29,859 nucleotides of DNA from a virus. Position 1 is the stretch's first letter. Each line of letters begins with the position of its first letter. The DNA is taken from positions 1 through 29,859 of the IMG/VR virus record IMGVR_UViG_3300021137_000065; one strand, given 5' to 3'. Of this stretch, positions 1-5,609 are shown piece by piece. The notes under the pieces are model-generated. The model saw nothing but the letters and a program-made list of their open reading frames with translations, did not search any database and was not told the DNA's origin. The position numbers and the translations under genes are program-made.

Positions 1-210
1 GATGCAGCCGGAGAGAAAGAAAAGCCACATTTTAAAGAAACTAAATTACCGGCATTTGTTAAAAAGCATAAGAGCATTACCGATTTAACATTGGCGATTG
101 ACTCCTGTGAAAACCTTAACGAATTATCACAATTACACGCTTTAAACAAAGATTTAATTAACCCGGCTATAACGGCATTATTCACAACCAAGAAAAACCA
201 CTTAAACTAA
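1..210 (+). CDS. C-terminal fragment of unidentified early protein
   Basis: Frame 1 is open from the first base to a TAA at 208-210, giving the last 69 residues of a protein that starts outside the window. The tail is charged and helical (KHKSITDLTLAID..., ending FTTKKNHLN). Short helical tails of this kind occur at the C-terminus of phage recombination or annealing proteins, and the neighbours (SSB-like, methyltransferase, replication initiator) fit that setting, but no diagnostic motif is present. The stop overlaps the next ATG by one base (TAATG), so the two genes are probably translationally coupled. The identity is a guess; the existence of a coding end is well supported. Confidence 0.7.
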   Translation, partial: DAAGEKEKPHFKETKLPAFVKKHKSITDLTLAIDSCENLNELSQLHALNKDLINPAITALFTTKKNHLN

Positions 211-437
211 TGAGCATTTATAACACTTATCAAATGATTGGAGAATCCGAATTAGGATTAAATAACTTTTTCTCAATATCTATTTTTGAGGAATCAGCTT
301 CCGTAATTGGATATTATACCAAAGAACTTTACGATAAATGTACTTTTTTGGGTTATATTTTTGAATGGAATGCAAATACAAATTGTCTCCAGGCGAAGAA
401 CGAAGTAATCACTATTAATTTATACATAAAACCATAA
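210..437 (+). CDS. Small hypothetical protein
   Basis: This 75-residue protein starts at the ATG that overlaps the upstream stop codon and ends three bases before the next gene. The sequence is rich in aromatic residues (Phe, Tyr) and has no signal peptide, cysteine motif or obvious helix-turn-helix. I do not recognise the family. Its position between the upstream gene end and the next early gene, with tight spacing, argues that it is real and part of the same early transcript. Confidence 0.65.
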   Translation: MSIYNTYQMIGESELGLNNFFSISIFEESASVIGYYTKELYDKCTFLGYIFEWNANTNCLQAKNEVITINLYIKP

Positions 438-440
438 ACT

Positions 441-860
441 ATGAACACTTTAGCAATTTGGGAAATCGCCCCAACCAAAAGCGATATTGATGCTCTTGCT
501 CAAAATGTAGCCAACGAATTAAACGAAGGCACTATAAAGCCGGAAGATGTAGCCGTAAAGGTTGCAGTTGTTGAGGCTTTTGCAAAACAATTAAGAGCAA
601 AAAGCGAAGAATATATAATCGACTTCTTAGACAAATGCCCAAAAGGTAAGTATGACCATTTAGGGGCGAATTTAGCTCTTAAAGACAGTCAAACCTATGA
701 TTATGGTGCTTACTCCGAAAGATGGGCAGAATTACAGGATCAAATTGATTTATTAAAAGCAGAACAAAAAGAAATCGAAGAAAAAGGAAAAAAATTTGAA
801 AGAGGTGCAATCCCTTTAAAATCTTACAAACAATCTTACACTATCACTTTAAACAAATAA
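441..860 (+). CDS. Conserved-looking phage early protein, coiled coil
   Basis: A 139-residue, highly charged, mostly helical protein. The stretch around residues 85-120 (AELQDQIDLLKAEQKEIEEK) has heptad-like spacing consistent with a coiled coil. The ATG lies in an AAACTATG context shared by several other genes here (1104, 3646, 3885). A Gp157-like or Gam-like recombination accessory role is possible from shape and position, next to an SSB-like gene, but no motif proves it. It should be treated as a protein of unknown function in the recombination/replication block. Confidence 0.75.
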   Translation: MNTLAIWEIAPTKSDIDALAQNVANELNEGTIKPEDVAVKVAVVEAFAKQLRAKSEEYIIDFLDKCPKGKYDHLGANLALKDSQTYDYGAYSERWAELQDQIDLLKAEQKEIEEKGKKFERGAIPLKSYKQSYTITLNK

Positions 861-863
861 AAA

Positions 864-1091
864 ATGGAAAACAAAATCAAATTTGGAGCTTGGAAAAAAG
901 CTACCTCAAAAGGAGAAGTAATTGAATTTACTATTAATGGTCAAAGATATTCTATGTGGCAAAATCCTTATAAAAAGGAAGAAAAACATCCTGATTATAA
1001 CATTTTTCCTAATAATTTTGTGCCTAAAGCAGAATCTAAGCAGGAATATGTAAACCAACAAGAACACGAAGACAAAGATTTACCATTCTAA
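864..1091 (+). CDS. Small SSB-like protein with acidic DLPF tail
   Basis: A 75-residue protein. Residues 1-55 alternate short hydrophobic and basic strands (IKFGAWKK..., EFTINGQRYSMW, NPYKKEEKHPDYNIF), as expected of a small beta-barrel. The C-terminus is an acidic tail ending EDKDLPF. Bacterial single-stranded-DNA-binding proteins end in a similar acidic tip (DDDIPF type) that docks repair and replication partners. Position among recombination genes supports an ssDNA-binding or SSB-mimic role. The tail is seen; the OB fold is inferred. It starts three bases after the upstream stop. Confidence 0.75.
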   Translation: MENKIKFGAWKKATSKGEVIEFTINGQRYSMWQNPYKKEEKHPDYNIFPNNFVPKAESKQEYVNQQEHEDKDLPF

Positions 1092-1103
1092 AATAAACCA
1101 ACT

Positions 1104-1298
1104 ATGAAAACGCAAAAACAACAAATTTTAGCCTATTTAGAAAAAGGCAAAGCTATCACTCCTTTACAAGCTTTAAACAAATTCGGGTGCTTTAGATTAG
1201 CTGCAAGAATAGCCGATTTAAGAAATGAAGGGTTAAATATTGCAACTAAAAATGTAACTAAAGATGGAAAAACTTTTGCAAGTTATATTTTATGTTAA
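1104..1298 (+). CDS. Helix-turn-helix DNA-binding protein (HTH_39-like)
   Basis: A 64-residue protein whose pattern KQQILAYLEKG, then ITPLQALNKFGCFRLAARI, then DLRNEGLNI matches the small winged HTH family common in phages (HTH_39 type). The recognition helix is probably around FRLAARIADLR, followed by a C-terminal beta hairpin (KDGKTFASYIL). It may regulate early genes or help at the origin. The stop codon lies inside the start of the methyltransferase gene (7-base overlap), implying coupled translation. Confidence 0.8.
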   Translation: MKTQKQQILAYLEKGKAITPLQALNKFGCFRLAARIADLRNEGLNIATKNVTKDGKTFASYILC

Positions 1299-2170
1299 CT
1301 CACGGATCATTATTTAGTGGAATTGGTGGGTTTGACCTTGCTGCTGAATGGGCAGGTTGGGAAAACATATTTCATTGCGAATGGAATCCATTTGGACAAA
1401 AAGTTCTTGCCCACCATTTTCCTAATTCAAAATCTTACAATGACATCACAAAAACCGACTTCTCAGTTCATTCAGGGCAAATTGATGTTCTCACAGGAGG
1501 ATTCCCTTGCCAACCATATTCACAAGCCGGGAAACGACTTGGGAAAGCCGATGAAAGACATCTCTTTCCTGAAATGCTTAGAACGATTAAAGAAATCAAA
1601 CCAAGGTGGGTTATTGGCGAAAATGTTCGTGGACTTGTTAGTTGGAACGAAGGGTTGGTATTCAACGAGGTGTACGCTGACTTGGAAATCGAAGGATATG
1701 AAGTCCAATCGTTTCTTATTCCAGCTGCAAGTGTCAACGCTCCCCACCAAAGATACAGGATATGGTTTATTGCTTACTCCAACGACAAAGGAAGATATAG
1801 TGAATTTGGAAATTTTTCAAAAGAGAATGGAGAAATATCCCAACGGAACGAAGATGCCAAATTTAGCGACACAAATGTCAAGCATGATGCTACAAACTCC
1901 ATGAGCTTCGGACAAGAACAAACATTGGAAAACGGAAAAATGGAAAGGGAACGACTTGGGCAGTCAAATGAACGAAATTTTTGGGACTCGTTCCCATCTC
2001 AATCCCCTCTTTGTGGAGGAGATGATGGGCTTCCCAAAGAATTGGACAACATTACCTTTTCTAAATGGAGAACAGAATCAGTTAAAGCCTACGGAAATGC
2101 AATAGTTCCTCAAGTAGCATATCAAATATTTAATGCTATAAATGAGTTTGAATTATTAGTAAATAAGTAG
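1292..2170 (+). CDS. dcm: DNA cytosine-5 methyltransferase (Dcm-type)
   Basis: A 292-residue C5-cytosine methyltransferase that transfers a methyl group from AdoMet to cytosine in a specific DNA site. Motif I GSLFSGIGGFDLAA (residues 5-18) binds AdoMet; motif IV GGFPCQPYSQAGK holds the catalytic Cys73; motif VI is GENVRG (109-114); motif VIII is QRYRIWF (about 153-159); the final KAYGNAIVPQVA is motif X. The target-recognition stretch between VIII and IX is short and low in hydrophobics, and its specificity cannot be read. No restriction partner is seen nearby, so protection of phage DNA from host restriction is the likely role. The ATG overlaps the upstream gene by 7 bases. Confidence 0.95.
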   Translation: MLTHGSLFSGIGGFDLAAEWAGWENIFHCEWNPFGQKVLAHHFPNSKSYNDITKTDFSVHSGQIDVLTGGFPCQPYSQAGKRLGKADERHLFPEMLRTIKEIKPRWVIGENVRGLVSWNEGLVFNEVYADLEIEGYEVQSFLIPAASVNAPHQRYRIWFIAYSNDKGRYSEFGNFSKENGEISQRNEDAKFSDTNVKHDATNSMSFGQEQTLENGKMERERLGQSNERNFWDSFPSQSPLCGGDDGLPKELDNITFSKWRTESVKAYGNAIVPQVAYQIFNAINEFELLVNK

Positions 2171-2178
2171 TATTTTTG
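2148..2178 (+). promoter_or_regulatory. Bacteroidota-type promoter for the replication operon
   Basis: TTTG at 2148-2151, a 20-base spacer, then TATTTTTG at 2171-2178. This matches the known Bacteroidota sigma-A pattern TTTG / TAnnTTTG in both boxes and spacing. It lies across the end of the methyltransferase gene, and transcription would begin near 2182, creating an approximately 85-base leader for the initiator gene. Confidence 0.7.
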
Positions 2179-2182
2179 CAAC

Positions 2183-2258
2183 GGATGTCGCATATCCAAT
2201 AAGAACTTATTAGGGAGGAGGATGAAAAGCAAATGCGACTTGCTTGGATTCCAAATCC
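2183..2258 (+). promoter_or_regulatory. Structured 5' leader with strong Shine-Dalgarno
   Basis: Hairpin GGAT-gtcgcat-ATCC occupies 2183-2197. Its 7-base loop GTCGCAT is fully complementary to ATGCGAC at 2233-2239, so a pseudoknot is possible. AATAAG-aa-CTTATT (2198-2211) can form a second hairpin, and GGATT-cca-AATCC (2246-2258) a third, just before the ATG at 2269. Between them lies GGGAGGAGG (2213-2221), by far the best Shine-Dalgarno in the window. A 16-codon ORF beginning at the ATG at 2222 ends in TGA overlapping the 2269 start (ATGA). The pairings are seen; regulatory use is inferred. Confidence 0.5.
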
Positions 2259-2268
2259 CTTTTTTATT

Positions 2269-3054
2269 ATGAAAAAAGATGCATTTTATTTTCCTCACTT
2301 TGCTAATGCAAGGCACGACAGGAAACTTAAAAGGGTACAAAAAGAATTAGGTTTAGAGGGTTATGCCATTTACTTTCAATTATTAGAAATTCTTAGGGAG
2401 CAATTAGATTTTAAATACCCATTAAGCGACATTGATTTATTGGCTGATGAAATGGGAACCAGTGAACCAAAAGTTAAAGCAGTAATTGTTAATTATGACC
2501 TTTTTACTTTAGATGAGCAAGACAACTTTTTCAGTATCAAACAATTATACTATTTGCAACCTTACATAGAAAAGACACAAAGGGCAAGAATAGCAGCTAA
2601 TAAAAGATGGGATAAAGTTAATGATGATGCAAATGCAATGCAAATGCATAGCAAATGCAATGCCGATGCAATGCAAGGAAAGGAAAGTAAAGTAAAAGAA
2701 AGTAAAGAAAAGGAAACTAAACTAAAGGTTAGTAAAGGAAGTTCACTCACGCTTTTTAGTGAAGTTTTTAATGATATTAAAATATTTAAGTCTAAATTTT
2801 TGGGTACTCAATACGAACACGCTAATTTCGATTATTATTTTGAAGTGATTAAAAATTGGTCCGACTCTAAAGGCGAAAAAAAGAAAGATTGGATTGCCAC
2901 CGCAAAAAATTGGATGGCAAAAGATATGACAAACGGAAAATTTATTGATTTAAACTATAAACCAAATGCAAATACAAACTACTCAAAACAAGCTCCAAAA
3001 GTTACAATCGATCAGCTTGACGAAGCCTTTGCTAAACGCCGTCGTGAGTGGTAG
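2269..3054 (+). CDS. Replication initiator, DUF4373-like N-terminal domain
   Basis: Starting at 2269 this is 261 residues (MKKDAFYFPHFANARHDRKL...). The first ~100 residues match the DUF4373 / Lin1244-type winged-helix domain of phage and plasmid replication proteins. A low-complexity basic linker (KESKVKESKEKETKLK) follows, then a C-terminal region with IATAKNWMAKD, typical of the DnaD-like/helicase-recruiting end of phage initiators. An in-frame ATG at 2233 would add 12 hydrophobic residues and sits 11 bases after a strong Shine-Dalgarno; I prefer 2269 because family members begin near KKDAFYFPH. The linker DNA carries iteron-like repeats. It overlaps the next gene by 11 bases. Confidence 0.8.
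   Translation: MKKDAFYFPHFANARHDRKLKRVQKELGLEGYAIYFQLLEILREQLDFKYPLSDIDLLADEMGTSEPKVKAVIVNYDLFTLDEQDNFFSIKQLYYLQPYIEKTQRARIAANKRWDKVNDDANAMQMHSKCNADAMQGKESKVKESKEKETKLKVSKGSSLTLFSEVFNDIKIFKSKFLGTQYEHANFDYYFEVIKNWSDSKGEKKKDWIATAKNWMAKDMTNGKFIDLNYKPNANTNYSKQAPKVTIDQLDEAFAKRRREW
2627..2740 (+). repeat. Iteron-like repeats plus purine-rich tract: candidate origin
   Basis: ATGCAA occurs at 2627, 2633, 2638, 2655, 2666 and 2671, with near-matches at 2644 and 2660. The 13-mer GCAAATGCAATGC is exact at 2629-2641 and 2651-2663, 22 bases (about two helical turns) apart. Directly downstream, 2677-2740 is almost entirely A and G on this strand. Phage lambda has its origin inside the O initiator gene, with iterons followed by an A+T-rich, purine-asymmetric tract. 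The same order here, inside the linker of the putative initiator, suggests an origin. Confidence 0.5.
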
Positions 3055-3568
3055 TACAGGTGCAGTTTATAACGAGATGTGCCGTTTTAAAGAAAAAGGA
3101 GAAAATCTGCCATTAAAAGTTATTGAGTTAGTTCCTGTAAACGAAAGATTACCGGCATTAAAAGAACTTTACGGAGCAGAAAAAATAGCAGCAGTTTTAA
3201 GCGTTCAAATTACTCGAACATTAAATAATTTTAATTTAAGGGTTGGAATGAACTCCGAGCAAATAATGGATTTGTCTTATGCTATTTTAGATGAAGCAGA
3301 ACAGGATCAATTAGCTATTCAAGATATTTTTTTATTCTTAGACGGAATGGTAAAATTCAAATACGGGAAAGTTTATGACCGAATGGATATGCCTACATTC
3401 TTTGAGATGTTAGAAAAATACCGAGAAGAAAGGCATCAGGCTTATATAAATGGCAAAGAGGAAGCACACGCACAATTTAAATCAATGGGCGATAGCAACC
3501 GAACAAGCCAAGACATAGACAAAGAAGCTAATCGAAACGCAATGGCTAACTATTTAAAAACAAAATAA
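3044..3568 (+). CDS. Initiator-partner protein, DUF6633-like (possible helicase loader)
   Basis: The frame is open from 2966, but the first 26 codons lie inside the upstream gene. The best start is GTG at 3044 (MSGSTGAVYNEM..., 174 residues), overlapping the upstream stop by 11 bases; ATG at 3077 is the alternative. The middle (LRVGMNSEQIMDLSYAILDE, then FLFLDGMVKFKYGKVYDRMD) resembles a helical family found beside DUF4373 initiators in Bacteroidota phages. By position it could be the lambda P-like partner that delivers the host helicase; the sequence itself shows no ATPase motif. The C-terminus is charged (EEAHAQFK..., EANRNAMANYLKTK). Confidence 0.75.
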   Translation: MSGSTGAVYNEMCRFKEKGENLPLKVIELVPVNERLPALKELYGAEKIAAVLSVQITRTLNNFNLRVGMNSEQIMDLSYAILDEAEQDQLAIQDIFLFLDGMVKFKYGKVYDRMDMPTFFEMLEKYREERHQAYINGKEEAHAQFKSMGDSNRTSQDIDKEANRNAMANYLKTK

Positions 3569-3573
3569 AACAT

Positions 3574-3640
3574 TGCCCTCACAAATCATTAATTAACAAA
3601 AAAAAGGGGTGTTCGTGTTATCAAGGTGGGGGCATTTTTT
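3574..3640 (+). terminator. Terminator or attenuator with long loop
   Basis: TGCCCTCAC (3574-3582) pairs with GTGGGGGCA (3626-3634), 9 bp with one G-T wobble, followed by six T. The 43-base loop is unusually long for an intrinsic terminator. The next start codon is only five bases after the T run, so the gene at 3646 depends on read-through or on an unrecognised promoter. Confidence 0.6.
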
Positions 3641-3645
3641 AAACT

Positions 3646-3882
3646 ATGAGCGAAAAATTATATCAACACATTTGTAAAAAGTACCCTAATATAGAATATA
3701 ACGGGGAAGATTTAAACCTTAACAATATTTACTCAAATGCTATTGCAGAAATATGGAGTGATAAAAAAAACTATCCAAGCGTTAAACATATTTGTAAGAA
3801 AGTAAATTTAAGCGAAAGACAAGTTTATAGATTGGCACAAAAGATAGGATTAGAGTCACGAGTATATTATAAAAACAAATAA
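3646..3882 (+). CDS. Small putative HTH protein
   Basis: A 78-residue basic protein. The C-terminal segment PSVKHICKKVNLSERQVYRL has the spacing of a helix-turn-helix (helix, tight turn at NLS, recognition helix ERQVYRLAQKIGL). The N-terminal half has no recognisable motif. It is the first gene after an intrinsic terminator, beginning in the AAACTATG context, and heads a run of small early genes with even lower G+C. A DNA-binding regulatory role is likely, but the target is unknown. Confidence 0.75.
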   Translation: MSEKLYQHICKKYPNIEYNGEDLNLNNIYSNAIAEIWSDKKNYPSVKHICKKVNLSERQVYRLAQKIGLESRVYYKNK

Positions 3883-3884
3883 CT

Positions 3885-4169
3885 ATGAAAACTGCATTAA
3901 CAGAATGGTTTGATGAATTAAAAGCTAATTATCCTTATATGGCTAATGAAATATTTTATAAAGGATTTAATAAATATCTTGAAAAAGAAAAAGAGCAGAT
4001 AATTAATGCACATACTAACGCTTATTTAATTGGCGAAGATGACATAAGTATTGAAGATGCAAATGAAGCAAGTATAAAATACTACAATCAAACCTATAAC
4101 CAAAAGCAAATCATAATAGATATTATGAAATCTGATGAAGAAGATGGATTATATAACCAAAACAAATAA
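3885..4169 (+). CDS. Small hypothetical early protein
   Basis: A 94-residue acidic, helical protein beginning MKTALTEWFDELK and containing a KYLEKEKEQIINAHTNAY helix, with no cysteines and no membrane segment. The EKEKEQIINA pattern recurs in small hypothetical proteins of Bacteroidota phages, all of unknown function. It starts two bases after the upstream stop, and its initiation region (AACAAATAACTATGAAAAC) is nearly copied in front of the next two genes. Confidence 0.7.
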   Translation: MKTALTEWFDELKANYPYMANEIFYKGFNKYLEKEKEQIINAHTNAYLIGEDDISIEDANEASIKYYNQTYNQKQIIIDIMKSDEEDGLYNQNK

Positions 4170-4182
4170 CCTATGAAAACAG
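4155..4182 (+). repeat. Duplicated translation-initiation region, copy 1
   Basis: The 28 bases here, ending in ...CCTATGAAAACAG around the start codon of the gene at 4173, recur at 4366-4393 with a single difference, which changes the start codon ATG to AAG. A shorter version lies at 3875-3893. It looks like duplication of a whole gene-start segment. Confidence 0.8.
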
Positions 4183-4367
4183 AATACCAAGTTAAAAAAG
4201 AAAAGTTTATTAAAGAACAAAATGATAAACTTAGAGAATTAGCAAATAATGGTGATACTGAAATTGCCCATTCTGAAGCAGATTTGATTTTATGTAATAT
4301 ACTTATTGAGTATGGACATGAAGAAACAGTTGATTTATGGAAAAATATTGATAAATGGTACGCTTAA
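4173..4367 (+). CDS. Small hypothetical early protein ending KWYA
   Basis: A 64-residue charged protein beginning MKTEYQVKKEKF and ending NIDKWYA. The second half (SEADLILCNILIEYGHEETVDLWKNIDKWYA) follows a pattern I have seen in small hypothetical proteins of Bacteroidota phages, where a histidine/acid pair precedes a leucine-rich helix and a KWYA tail. No function is known. It lies three bases after the upstream stop, in the cluster of duplicated gene starts. Confidence 0.7.
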   Translation: MKTEYQVKKEKFIKEQNDKLRELANNGDTEIAHSEADLILCNILIEYGHEETVDLWKNIDKWYA

Positions 4368-4393
4368 CCAAAACAAATAACCTAAGAAAACAG
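4366..4393 (+). repeat. Duplicated initiation region, copy 2, with ATG to AAG change
   Basis: It matches 4155-4182 at 27 of 28 positions. The one substitution turns the expected ATG (4384-4386) into AAG. The frame stays open to an in-frame ATG at 4396, four codons downstream, which the gene now presumably uses. Confidence 0.8.
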
Positions 4394-4395
4394 CA

Positions 4396-4596
4396 ATGCA
4401 AGAATTAATTGAAAAGATAGAAAAATTATACTTAATAAAACAAAATGAAAATAGCTATAAACTTTTTAGGCAATTAGAACTTGAAGCAGAGTTAAAAGAA
4501 AAAGAGCAAATGTTTGATTTAATAAAATTTATGCGAACAAATGATAAAATGGGTAAAAGCGTAGAAGATTTATATATTGAATTTATAAACCAATAA
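4396..4596 (+). CDS. Small hypothetical early protein with relocated start
   Basis: A 66-residue charged, helical protein (MQELIEKIEKLYLI..., then ELEAELKEKEQMFDLIKFM), probably a short coiled coil. The upstream sequence copies the start region of the neighbouring gene, except that the corresponding ATG is AAG, so initiation must use 4396. Reading through the AAG would give KTAMQELIEK, close to the MKTALTEWFDEL start of the gene at 3885, hinting that these small genes arose by duplication. Function is unknown. Confidence 0.7.
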   Translation: MQELIEKIEKLYLIKQNENSYKLFRQLELEAELKEKEQMFDLIKFMRTNDKMGKSVEDLYIEFINQ

Positions 4597-4598
4597 CA

Positions 4599-4703
4599 AT
4601 GAGAAAAATATTACAATTTGCTAAGTTCTTTTTTATTTCAACTCCATTGGCTTGTCTTTTATTTATTTTACTATATACAATACAATTAATTAAAAAGATA
4701 TGA
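4599..4703 (+). CDS. Tiny single-pass membrane protein
   Basis: A 34-codon ORF, MRKILQFAKFF..., with one hydrophobic segment (roughly residues 10-28, FFFISTPLACLLFILLYTI) flanked by basic residues at both ends, the pattern of a one-pass inner-membrane peptide. It starts two bases after the upstream stop, and its TGA overlaps the next ATG (ATGA at 4700-4703), strong evidence for real, coupled translation. Function is unknown; small membrane peptides in phage early regions often affect host or superinfection biology, but nothing here specifies that. Confidence 0.6.
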   Translation: MRKILQFAKFFFISTPLACLLFILLYTIQLIKKI

Positions 4704-4918
4704 AAGGTGGAGAAGTGAAAGGTCTTGAGAACGCAAGAACAATAAAAATGATAGACATAGAAACAAAAGAAGCAACCGAATTTAGGTCAATAGCTTATGC
4801 AGTTAGAGTAACAGGAGTGCCGGAGTATTCAATTAGAATGGGTTTAAATCCCTTACAAAAGAAACGATTTGAGGTAAATGGTAAAATCGTTTGTTTTAGA
4901 GTGTTAAATAATAAATAA
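4700..4918 (+). CDS. Small protein resembling a NUMOD-type DNA-binding module
   Basis: A 72-residue protein. Residues 15-70 (IKMIDIETKEATEFRSIAYA, then VTGVPEYSIRMGL) follow the pattern of the NUMOD1-like modules found in homing endonucleases: a hydrophobic strand, a D-E-T turn, then a helix-turn-helix-like segment. Here the module stands alone, directly before a homing-endonuclease-like gene. It could be a detached specificity module or an independent regulator. The start overlaps the upstream stop as ATGA. Confidence 0.6.
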   Translation: MKGGEVKGLENARTIKMIDIETKEATEFRSIAYAVRVTGVPEYSIRMGLNPLQKKRFEVNGKIVCFRVLNNK

Positions 4919-4923
4919 ATGTT

Positions 4924-4931
4924 TATATTTG
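4924..4931 (+). promoter_or_regulatory. Promoter -7 box of the homing endonuclease gene
   Basis: TATATTTG exactly matches the Bacteroidota TAnnTTTG box, 15 bases before the ATG at 4947. No clear TTTG box is found at the usual spacing. The box overlaps a possible TTG start at 4929, which argues against that codon being the start. Confidence 0.5.
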
Positions 4932-4946
4932 CATAAACTTAATGCA

Positions 4947-5609
4947 ATGAATAAACTTGAAATTAAACAAGGGGATAGATTTGGTAAATTAACTATTATA
5001 AAAGAAGTTGGAAGAATTATTTTACCATCAGGTCAAAAAAATCGTGCTTTTTTATGTAAATGTGATTGTGGTAATGAAAAAGAAATAAGATTATTACATT
5101 TAATTAGGGGCAGAATTAAAACTTGTACAATTTGCACAAAAAGAGCAGATTTAGAATATCCTAAACTTTATAGAGTTTGGAAGTCAATTAAAGAAAGATG
5201 TTATTTAGAATCATATATAAATGCTGAAAGATATTCAAAAAGAGGTATTAAGGTTTGTGATGAATGGTTGTATAGTTATAATAATTTTAAAGAATGGGCA
5301 TTAAATAATGGTTATAACCAAAATTTACGAATTGATAGAATTGATAATAATGGTAATTATCAACCAAATAATTGTAGATTTGTAACTAATCAAGAAAATG
5401 TAAATAACAGAGAAATTACATTTATAATTGATTATAATGGGCAAAAAATTCCATTTATGGATTTAATGAGAATTAAAAATATAGATGAAATGCATTATAT
5501 GACCATTAGAAGAAGAATTAAAAGAGGTTGGAATCATAATAAAGCAATAGATACACCAATTAAAAATGGCAACTACAAAAATAGATTCAATACCAAAATT
5601 AACTGCTAA
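4947..5609 (+). CDS. Homing-endonuclease-like protein (AP2/HNH-associated family)
   Basis: 220 residues from ATG 4947. The N-terminal part (GDRFGKLTIIKEVG, then CKCDCGNEKEI and CTICTKR) has a zinc-binding CxC-CG / CxxC look. The middle has YSKRGIKVCDEW, then NLRIDRIDNNGNYQPNNCRF, the core signature of a phage homing-nuclease family often annotated AP2/HNH. The C-terminus (RRRIKRGWNHNKAI) is a NUMOD-like DNA-binding module. It has its own promoter and its last 44 bases run into ninG, so it looks like an inserted selfish gene. Annealing and cleavage residues cannot be assigned by eye. Confidence 0.8.
   Translation: MNKLEIKQGDRFGKLTIIKEVGRIILPSGQKNRAFLCKCDCGNEKEIRLLHLIRGRIKTCTICTKRADLEYPKLYRVWKSIKERCYLESYINAERYSKRGIKVCDEWLYSYNNFKEWALNNGYNQNLRIDRIDNNGNYQPNNCRFVTNQENVNNREITFIIDYNGQKIPFMDLMRIKNIDEMHYMTIRRRIKRGWNHNKAIDTPIKNGNYKNRFNTKINC

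Noticed and set aside
1317-1904. 195-codon plus-strand ORF inside the methyltransferase
   Set aside because: It is in another frame of a gene with all C5-methyltransferase motifs, and its protein has no sensible composition or family pattern.
2562-2750. Minus-strand ORF rich in Leu/Ser
   Set aside because: It is the antisense reading of the Lys-rich linker and iteron repeats of the initiator; the hydrophobicity is a by-product of the purine-rich tract.
4929-4946. TTG start for the homing endonuclease gene
   Set aside because: The TTG is part of the promoter box TATATTTG; ATG 4947 is the plausible start.
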